Assembly (NCBI RefSeq): GCF_002631205.1
Contig: NZ_PDLO01000005.1
Coordinates: forward strand, 124,001-188,000
DNA length: 64,000 nt
Source of the DNA: Neolewinella marina
Lineage (GTDB): Bacteria > Bacteroidota > Bacteroidia > Chitinophagales > Saprospiraceae
Reading direction: 5' to 3'
Below, one piece after another: positions 57,439 through 64,000 of the stretch. Position 1 is the first letter of the stretch. The number at the start of each line of letters is the position of its first letter. The position numbers and the translations under genes are program-made. The notes under the pieces are model-generated. The model made no database searches. It saw nothing but the letters and a program-made list of their open reading frames with translations, and was not told the origin of the DNA.

Positions 57439-57710
57439 TTGTGTAGCCTGGGCAGGTGAGCATCCTATTTACGTTTAGTCACCCTCAAACTGGCAACCCC
57501 ACTCAGGCCGCCGCTTTTTCAATTCTCGGACCAATACTTCTGATACACCGCCAAGTTTTTAACTTAGCTCGTGGTCCAAAATGGTCGAGGTGTTATAACC
57601 CCTCGATGGCCCGCCGACCTGCACCTACCCCATTGGCGGTACTACGCGGGATCAATCCTCAACTGAAACTACCTGCCCCGGCAGCTGGCAGGCTGCAGCC
57701 CGTAGCTGCC

Positions 57711-59174
57711 CTACACCGATCCATACAACTCATTCCCAATGCCTGCCAGCGCCTCCACCAGTCTCAGCAGATCGCGGTTCTTGGTTTTGTGGTTGACGAT
57801 ACAGATGCGAATGCAATACATCCCGCGCAGCACCGTAGCGCTCGGACTGGCAATGCCACGCTCGTGGAGCCGCAGCAACAGTTCCCGGTTGAGGGCATTG
57901 CTTTCCTCCTCCGTCATACCCGGGCGTATGTACCGCAGACAGACGATGGACATCGAGACCGGGGCCACCACCTCAAGGCAATCCGTGGCTGCCGCGAGCC
58001 TGCTCACGTATTCCGCCTGCCGATTATTTTGGGCGATGAGCCGGGCGTAGCCTTCCACCCCATTCTCCTTGAGCGACATCCACACCTTGAGGGCCTTGAA
58101 ATTGCGGGAGAGCTCGAAGCCGTAATTATTGAGTGGGTCGGGACCACCGGCCAGCCCGCGATGGCTCGATTGCAGATAGCTTGGGGTGAGGGCAAAACTC
58201 CGGCGGTGCAAGTCCCGGTCGCGAATGAGCACGCAGCCCACTTCGTAAGGCAGGTACATCCACTTGTGCAGGTCGAAGGCAATGCTGTCTGCGCGCTCCA
58301 TGTACCTCAGCCGTTCGCGGTAGGTCGGATCGAGGCGGCATAGCGCGCCGTAGGCGCCGTCGACGTGAAACCACAGCCCGAACCGTTGGCAGACGTTAAA
58401 TATCTCCTCCATTGGATCGATGGCCCCGGTATTCACGGTCCCCGCGGTGGCCACCACGCAGATGGGCCGGTGTCCGGCGGCGATATCCTCCTCAATGGCC
58501 TGGATGAGGGCCTCGTGGTCCATCTCGTAACGATCATTGACGGGCACGCGGCGCAGGTAACGGTTGCCAATGCCGAGGATTTCCACGGCCTTCTGTACGC
58601 AGCTGTGCGTTTCGGTGGAGCAGTAGACCGTCGTCCGGGGCATATCCACTGCGAAGCCCTCCTCGCGAAAATCCGGGCCGAGCTGGCTGTTGCGCGCCAC
58701 CGTAAGGGCGGTGATGTTGGCCATCGAGCCTCCGCTGACGAGCATACCGGAAGCCGAAGCCGGAAAACCCATCAGCTCCTTACACCAATCGACCGCCTGG
58801 GCGTCCACGTACATCGGCATGTGTTCGCCGATGGTGACGTTGGGGTTCAGGGCCGAGGCCAGCATATCGGCCAGCAGGCCGGTCACCGTGCCCGTCCCCT
58901 GCACCCAGGCGTAGAAGGCGGGGTGGATGTTCTTCTTGTTGTACGGCACTACGTCGCGGATGAACTCCGCGTAAATATCCCCGAGCGGTTGGCCGGTTTG
59001 GGGAAGGGGGGCGCGCATCCTCTCCTTGACTGCGTCGGGAATTTGCTGCCAGCTGACCTCATCCCCCACCCCTTCTAGGTAGTTCATCATGTCGGCGAGC
59101 ATGCGCTGACCGAGGGCGGTGGCGGCGGGCCAGTCGGCAGGGTCGAAGTCGTATTCGGTAGGGAGCGGGGTCAT
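57711..59174 (-). CDS. PLP-dependent amino acid decarboxylase (aromatic-L-amino-acid type)
   Basis: 487 residues from ATG 59174. Group II decarboxylase pattern: HPAFYAWVQGTGTVTGLLADMLASALN, SGGSMANITAL, His190 in TETHSC stacking on the cofactor, TAGTVNTGAID, Asp272 in HVDGAYGA and the PLP lysine Lys304 in FDLHKWMYLPYE. It decarboxylates aromatic or related amino acids to amines; substrate choice cannot be read. Cytoplasmic single gene. Confidence 0.88.
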   Translation of the reverse strand: MTPLPTEYDFDPADWPAATALGQRMLADMMNYLEGVGDEVSWQQIPDAVKERMRAPLPQTGQPLGDIYAEFIRDVVPYNKKNIHPAFYAWVQGTGTVTGLLADMLASALNPNVTIGEHMPMYVDAQAVDWCKELMGFPASASGMLVSGGSMANITALTVARNSQLGPDFREEGFAVDMPRTTVYCSTETHSCVQKAVEILGIGNRYLRRVPVNDRYEMDHEALIQAIEEDIAAGHRPICVVATAGTVNTGAIDPMEEIFNVCQRFGLWFHVDGAYGALCRLDPTYRERLRYMERADSIAFDLHKWMYLPYEVGCVLIRDRDLHRRSFALTPSYLQSSHRGLAGGPDPLNNYGFELSRNFKALKVWMSLKENGVEGYARLIAQNNRQAEYVSRLAAATDCLEVVAPVSMSIVCLRYIRPGMTEEESNALNRELLLRLHERGIASPSATVLRGMYCIRICIVNHKTKNRDLLRLVEALAGIGNELYGSV

Positions 59175-59465
59175 AAGGCGGATGTGGAAAAGCAATGGGC
59201 ATTAGGTACGCACCATTCAGGGCGCAGCCGGGAGCAATCGGGGGAAGGGGGCGGCCAAGATACGGGTGCGAACCCCTGCCTGGATTACCCAAGCGCCTTA
59301 TTGACTTCCCGTCAGGCGCACTGCTCATCGCCGTTGGTGGGATGGCCATGGCCAGACGGAGATACAAATACCCACCGTAAAATGTGATGGCCCGGCACCG
59401 AACCCGGGTGGCTTTCCCCTAATTTACCGGAACCCGCGCGCCGCCGCCGCCCAAAACTCCTCCCC

Positions 59466-60375
59466 ATGCAGCCATTGCCCCTCCCCCCCCTGGGAACCCG
59501 CCAAGCGAACCCTCCACCATTTTCTGCAGGTCGTGGGGAAGGTGCGCAAGGCGCGGATGCCCGCCCGCAACCACTGGTGGAACCTGACGCTGTACGTCGA
59601 TCCATGGGGACTGACCACCCGCGGGATGCCCCTGGACGACGATGGCGGGCAGCTCGAGATTCGGCTCGACTTGGTCGACCACCGTCTAGAGGTGATCACG
59701 AGTTACGACGCCAGCGAAAGCTTCCGGCTGGAGGAGGGGCTCAGCGTTGCCGATTTTTACCACCGCCTGAATGCCCTGCTCGACCGCGTGGGCGCCGCCA
59801 CCCCGATCCTGGCCCGGCCCTTCGACCTGGAGACCACCCGCCCCTTCGCCGAGCTTACCGACGTGGCCGACTACGACCCGGCGGCCGTGGCCACCTTCTT
59901 CCACGCCCTGCGGTGGGTGGATGGGGTACTGAAGGAATTTGCCGCTAACTTTTACGGAAAGACCTGTCCGGTGCAACTCTACTGGCACCATTTCGACCTG
60001 GTGGTTACCCGCTTTTCCGGTCGCCCCGCCCCGCCCATGCCACCCACCGCCCCGGCCCTGGAACGGGACGCCTACAGCCACGAGGTAATCAGCTTTGGCT
60101 TCTGGCCGGGCGACGAGAACGTGCGGGAAGCGGCCTTTTACTCCTACACCTACCCCGCGCCGGAGGGGCTCACCGACGAACCGCTACGGCCGGCCGCGGC
60201 CCGCTGGATAGACAGCAACGGCAATCCCCAGGCCTTCCTGCCCTGGGCCGACGTAGTGGAAGCCGACCACCCCCGCGAGGCCCTCCTCGATTTCCTGCAG
60301 AGTGCATATATCGCCGGTGCGCGGCGGGCGGGCTGGGACGTGGACGAGCTGCAGTACGAGAGCTTTGACGGGTAG
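59466..60375 (+). pseudogene. DUF5996-like protein with poly-C frameshift near its start
   Basis: From about 59491 the frame WEPAKRTLHHFLQVVGKVRKARMPARNHWWNLTLYV...RGL, and later LYWHHFDLVVTRF, SHEVISFGFWPGD, EAAFYSYTYPAPEGL and FLPWADV to the stop at 60375, reads as a DUF5996 family protein. Its natural ATG at 59466 (MQPLPLPP) is one base out of frame. A run of eight C at 59483-59490 lies between. Removing one C joins them perfectly. If no shift occurs, only a GTG at 59533 remains, which omits about 22 conserved residues. It may be a sequencing error, a slippage-switched gene or a fresh mutation. Function of the family is unknown. Confidence 0.75.
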
Positions 60376-60854
60376 GGAGGGACCGCGGGAGCCGACACAA
60401 CCATAAGGTCGGGATTCAACAAACTACAACACACCTGCCCTGGTGTGTTGCCTCAATCGATGCCGACCTGGGATGACTTAGCCATCCCAGGTCAGGAAAT
60501 CGAGATCCCCTCCCTCCATCGCGCCATCGTGGTGAAGGAAAAGGGTACGCAGGTGCAACAGAATCTGGACTCAACAAGCGGCATCACTACGATCCGGAAC
60601 GAATTCACCTCTCCTTGAACTTCCTTATTCCAGTCCCTGCCTTCAAAAAAGCGGGCCCTTCTTCATGCTGGTAGCGTGCTGAATTTCCGGACTGCCCGGT
60701 TAGCTGAAAAGCAACCTTGAACTTATAAACCGGCTGGCCATAGCGGAAGGCAAGAGAAAAAGTACAATTAGTTCGGTAGATTTAGAACCATACGAACATT
60801 GGCAGCGTTTCCCTTTTATTAGACTCAACTTATGAGCATCATTCCCACTACGTT
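60376..60854. other. 479-bp intergenic region with two hairpins
   Basis: No gene is seen. Two perfect stem-loops occur in tandem just after the DUF5996-like gene: CAACACACC/GGTGTGTTG (60427-60450) and ACCTGGGATG/CATCCCAGGT (60466-60492). They may end its transcript although no clear U-tract follows. The right end is the 5' flank of the outer membrane protein gene. Confidence 0.5.
60427..60492. terminator. Tandem perfect hairpins
   Basis: A 9-bp stem with a 6-base loop is followed 15 bases later by a 10-bp stem with a 7-base loop. Perfect pairing in both suggests a function such as transcript termination or mRNA protection. Confidence 0.45.
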
Positions 60855-63317
60855 ATGAGAAACTTCCCCCTGCTTCTGCTGTGCCTGCTCGGTGCCGCCA
60901 CCCTCATTGGCCAACGCCCGGTAACGCCCGGTATTAAGGGCAGTATCCGGGGCATTATCGTGGACGCTTCTTCTTCCACGCCGGTAGAGTACGCCACCAT
61001 TGTGCTGCTTTCCGCCGACGGCAGCAAACAGATTACCGGTACCATATCCGAGGCCAGCGGGGCTTTCCGGATCGCCGACGTAGCGGCCGGAAGCTATCAG
61101 TTACAGGTCAGTTTCATTGGCTACGAGGCACAGACCCTACCCGAGGTGACCAACACCTCGAAGAATCCCGACCTCGATCTCGGCACCATCGCGCTGGGTA
61201 CCGATGCCATTATGCTGGAAGGGGTGGAAGTGATCGGCGAAGCCGCCCTGATTGAGAACCGCATCGACAAGCTCGTTTACAACGCCGAAAAAGACGCCAC
61301 CAACTCGGGTGGAGATGCCAGCGACGTACTGCGTAAAGTTCCGCTCCTGAGTGTCGACCTGGAAGGCAATGTCAGCCTGCGCGGCTCCTCAAACCTGCGC
61401 ATCCTGGTCAACGGGCGGCCCTCTACCATTTTCGCCACTAGCGTGGCCGATGCCCTGAAGAGTATTCCCAGCGATCAGATCAAATCGGTGGAAGTGATCA
61501 CCACCCCTTCTGCCCGCTACGACGGAGAAGGCTCGGGCGGAATCATCAACATCATCACCAAAAAGAAGGACGCACAGGGCTTCACCGGCACCGTAAATTC
61601 TAGCGTCGGTACCCGGCAGAATAACGCCGGCCTGAACCTCAACGCGCTCATGGGCCGCTTCGGCGTCAACGGTGGCGTCAACGGCTTCTGGAGCTGGAAA
61701 CGCGATGCCGAACTGACCTTCCTGCGCACCGACCTGCTGGACGGACAGCCCATTCGGAGCCTTGCGCAGTCGGGAACCAATGGCACGAAGATCCTGGGCC
61801 TCAACGGCAACATTGGCGCCTTTTACGATTTCAACGCATACAACAGCCTCAACCTGAGTGGCCGCTACAATCGCTTCAGCCGTTCGAATGACGGCACGAC
61901 GCTTGGCCTGATCGATAACTTCGGAAGCAGCGAAAACGTAAGCTTTGATCGCTTCAACGACAGCGGTAACGACAACAGTGGCTTCGACGCCACCCTCGAT
62001 TACCGCAGGACCTTCGCCGAGGAGGAGGGCCGTGAGGTGGTCCTTGCCTTCCAGGTCAGCGGTCAGGACAGCCGGACCGACAATACGGTCGACCAAAACG
62101 GGGGACTGCCGATCTATCAGCGTGATCTTATCAACTCCAACGAGGGAACCAACCTGGAATACACCGGCCAGCTCGATTACATCCACCCCTGGTCGGAACG
62201 AGTCAAAATGGAGACCGGCGTGAAAGCCGTACTCCGCCGTATCGACAGCGACTACCGCACCCAGGTGAAGGACAACGACGAGGGCCAGTTTCGGGACGAC
62301 CCCAACTTGACCGACCTGTTCCTTTACGACCAGGATGTATACGCCGCCTACCTGAGTTTCAACTTCAACTTGGGGGACAAGTGGGGACTCGTCGCCGGAG
62401 CCCGCTACGAATCGACCGAGATCGGCGGTGATTTCCATAGTGAAAACCCTTCATTCCAAAACAGCTACTCCAACTTCTTGCCGAGCATTATCCTCAGCTG
62501 GAAACTCAGCCCCTTCAGCAACCTCAAGGCCAGCTACCTCGAGCGCATTCAGCGCCCCAGTCTGTACTACGTTAATCCCTTCACGTCCATCTCGGACCCC
62601 AACAGTCTGCAGATCGGCAATCCCGATCTGATGCCTGAGCTCGTCAACCAGTACGAAGTCGCTTACAACACCTACATCAAGGGCGTCGTCCTCAACGCAT
62701 CCATCTACCTGCGGCAGACCAACGACCTCATCGAAAGCTACTTGCAGGTGGGCGACGACGGCATCGCCAGCACTACGACCTTTCTCAACATCGGCAGCAG
62801 CGATACGTACGGAGCCAACGTCTTCACTTCCTTTACCCTTTTCAAAAAACTGCAGCTGCGCGGTAGCCTCAACTACGGTCGCTATAACGGTACGGGTATC
62901 GTGAGGGGCGAGGAACTTCAACGCTCAGCTGACGTCATCAGCGGCAACGCCGGCGGCAGCTACAGCTTCACCGATAAGCTGCGGCTGGACTTCTTCGCCT
63001 TCGGGCGTGGGCCCCAGCAGACCCTCCAGGGCAATACCCCAGGTTTCAGCATGTTCGGCGTGGGTGCCAATTGGGAAATTTCCGAGCGTACCGCGGTGGG
63101 TATTCGCATCATCGAGCCCTTCAGTGAAAATAAAGTATTCGGTAGCAACCTGAGCGGGCCAGACTTTAATCAAACATCTGAATTTATTCTCCCCTTCCGC
63201 AGCTTCGGCATTAACCTGACGCATAAGTTCGGCGCCATCGACTTCAAGGCCCAGAACCGGCGTCCCCGCGTGAGCAACGAGGACCAGAAAGAAGGAGGCG
63301 ACAACCAGCAGTACTAA
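60855..63317 (+). CDS. TonB-receptor-like outer membrane beta-barrel protein
   Basis: 820 residues. Signal peptide (LLLLCLLGAATLIGQ), then a carboxypeptidase regulatory-like domain (GSIRGIIVDASSSTPVEYATIVLL, about 28-115). A plug-like domain follows (GDASDVLRKVPLLSVDLEGNVSLRGSSNLRILVNGRPS, IKSVEVITTPSARYDGEGSGGIINIITKKK). The rest is a barrel of the outer-membrane family 2 type ending FGINLTHKFGAIDFKAQNR. It lacks the SusC signature and has no SusD partner, so it is a different group, possibly a receptor for small ligands or a structural porin. A short acidic/Gln tail follows the barrel. Single gene. Confidence 0.85.
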   Translation: MRNFPLLLLCLLGAATLIGQRPVTPGIKGSIRGIIVDASSSTPVEYATIVLLSADGSKQITGTISEASGAFRIADVAAGSYQLQVSFIGYEAQTLPEVTNTSKNPDLDLGTIALGTDAIMLEGVEVIGEAALIENRIDKLVYNAEKDATNSGGDASDVLRKVPLLSVDLEGNVSLRGSSNLRILVNGRPSTIFATSVADALKSIPSDQIKSVEVITTPSARYDGEGSGGIINIITKKKDAQGFTGTVNSSVGTRQNNAGLNLNALMGRFGVNGGVNGFWSWKRDAELTFLRTDLLDGQPIRSLAQSGTNGTKILGLNGNIGAFYDFNAYNSLNLSGRYNRFSRSNDGTTLGLIDNFGSSENVSFDRFNDSGNDNSGFDATLDYRRTFAEEEGREVVLAFQVSGQDSRTDNTVDQNGGLPIYQRDLINSNEGTNLEYTGQLDYIHPWSERVKMETGVKAVLRRIDSDYRTQVKDNDEGQFRDDPNLTDLFLYDQDVYAAYLSFNFNLGDKWGLVAGARYESTEIGGDFHSENPSFQNSYSNFLPSIILSWKLSPFSNLKASYLERIQRPSLYYVNPFTSISDPNSLQIGNPDLMPELVNQYEVAYNTYIKGVVLNASIYLRQTNDLIESYLQVGDDGIASTTTFLNIGSSDTYGANVFTSFTLFKKLQLRGSLNYGRYNGTGIVRGEELQRSADVISGNAGGSYSFTDKLRLDFFAFGRGPQQTLQGNTPGFSMFGVGANWEISERTAVGIRIIEPFSENKVFGSNLSGPDFNQTSEFILPFRSFGINLTHKFGAIDFKAQNRRPRVSNEDQKEGGDNQQY

Positions 63318-63605
63318 GCACTTGATTCCGTCGGGTACGCGGGTGCCATGAAGACTTGAAAAGCCAGCACTTTCTGCACCCCGCCCCACCCCTTTTCTAC
63401 GAATCGACTTAATCCCCAACTGTGGCTGAGTAGGATTTCCCCAAACTACCAAAGACCACGGTAGAACGTCACTACCTCCTCCGGGCCAGGAAACTACCCG
63501 CTTTTCAACCTGCAGCTGGGCAGAGGAGAGAGACAGAAAACTGCTAGTTCTTTATTAACCGAATCAAAAGAACATTCAAGGATTTGCCTTGCAATACATC
63601 AACAT
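63318..63605. other. Intergenic gap
   Basis: 288 bases with no gene recognised. It holds the 5' flank of the last, incomplete gene. Confidence 0.4.
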
Positions 63606-64000
63606 ATGGACCGCCATTACCCTGAGGAAGCTTTATCAACCGACACCATTGCAAGATGGCACGTCCGCGCAATACGCTTCTTCCTATTCCTCTTTTTCTG
63701 GTTCGCGGTCAACATGCTGGCTTCTGCTCAGCCCCCCCTCCGCGTAACATTGATCTCTGACGCTACCTCGGCTACGGACCCCAGCATCGACAGTCTCCTT
63801 ACTACTGAGCTAACGGCACTGCTGGAATCGCGCTACGCCCTGGAGCTTACTACCCTGTACACGGGCGGGGAAGAGAATTCGATCAAAACTGTCCTCCCGC
63901 AAGCCTATCAAGCGGCCGATGTAGTGATCGGCAGCGGGCTGGCGACCAGCAGCTTCCTGCTCGGACTGGAGACTTACCCGAAGCCCACCATTGCCGCCGT
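63606..64000 (+). CDS. Partial gene: secreted protein resembling the N-terminus of TolC-family fusions
   Basis: The ATG at 63606 opens a frame that reaches the window end (131 codons). A hydrophobic segment (FFLFLFFWFAVNMLASAQ) is a long signal peptide. It is followed by PPLRVTLISDATSATDPSIDSLLTTELTALL and ADVVIGSGLATSSFLLGLETYPKPTIAA. This layout (a 'xVxLxSD' strand, a helix for a catalogued length, then a 'G.LAS...PKPxIA' block) resembles the periplasmic-binding-like domain that precedes TolC-type outer membrane efflux domains in some Bacteroidota. Only the first domain is visible, so the assignment is tentative. Confidence 0.5.
   Translation, partial: MDRHYPEEALSTDTIARWHVRAIRFFLFLFFWFAVNMLASAQPPLRVTLISDATSATDPSIDSLLTTELTALLESRYALELTTLYTGGEENSIKTVLPQAYQAADVVIGSGLATSSFLLGLETYPKPTIAA

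Noticed and set aside
57456..58343. 295-codon plus-strand open frame
   Set aside because: Mostly antisense to the decarboxylase gene and without motifs.

Overview
The window looks like a chromosome segment of a GC-rich marine Bacteroidota, most likely a Lewinella/Saprospirales-type bacterium. Supporting signs are a SusC/SusD pair, type IX secretion (T9SS) C-terminal sorting domains, many Cys-anchored lipoproteins, an ECF sigma factor paired with an outer-membrane-type protein, and TAnnTTTG-like promoter boxes. The genus is an inference; there is no rRNA or marker gene in the window.

Layout. 1-5600 is an AT-richer accessory area: a thioredoxin-reductase fragment, two tandem 5'-truncated Rhs 'tip' genes that each run into a small lipoprotein gene, and a 208-bp tandem repeat array. 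5612-10036 encodes a large T9SS-secreted Ig-like adhesin. 10967-14427 carries a small membrane protein, an alpha/beta-hydrolase-OsmC fusion and a GH9 glucanase lipoprotein.

14652-45324 is the centrepiece, a polysaccharide utilization locus that best fits carrageenan (kappa-family). One strand carries, in transcription order, 3,6-anhydro-D-galactonate cycloisomerase, aldehyde dehydrogenase, 2-keto-3-deoxygalactonate kinase and the phospho-aldolase. It continues with SusC, SusD, a GH127-family enzyme, a GH16 carrageenase-like enzyme, an MFS sugar transporter, a seven-FG-GAP/ASPIC protein and a sulfatase. Many of these genes overlap by ATGA. A divergent arm encodes a second, secreted GH127 and an iduronate-sulfatase-like (S1_7-like) sulfatase. 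Further along are a GntP-type permease, a 1568-residue secreted protein that joins a sulfatase to a GH16 enzyme, an AraC regulator and one more sulfatase lipoprotein. Inferred division of labour: the GH16 enzymes cut the chain, the sulfatases desulfate it, SusC/D import oligosaccharides, GH127 releases 3,6-anhydro-D-galactose, and the four metabolic enzymes take that sugar to pyruvate and glyceraldehyde-3-phosphate. A shared 14-bp motif upstream of three of the promoters is a candidate operator for the AraC protein.

45407-64000 is mostly housekeeping and miscellaneous: the ECF sigma pair, a lone methylmalonyl-CoA mutase small subunit, a metzincin protease flanked by repeats, galactose mutarotase, a glycosyltransferase and a trehalose synthase-maltokinase fusion. 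After these come an AT-rich island with a broken gene and lipoprotein, an aromatic amino acid decarboxylase-like enzyme, a DUF5996-like gene with a poly-C frameshift, a TonB-receptor-like outer membrane protein, and the start of a gene that runs off the end. No tRNA, rRNA, CRISPR array or intact insertion sequence was recognised.
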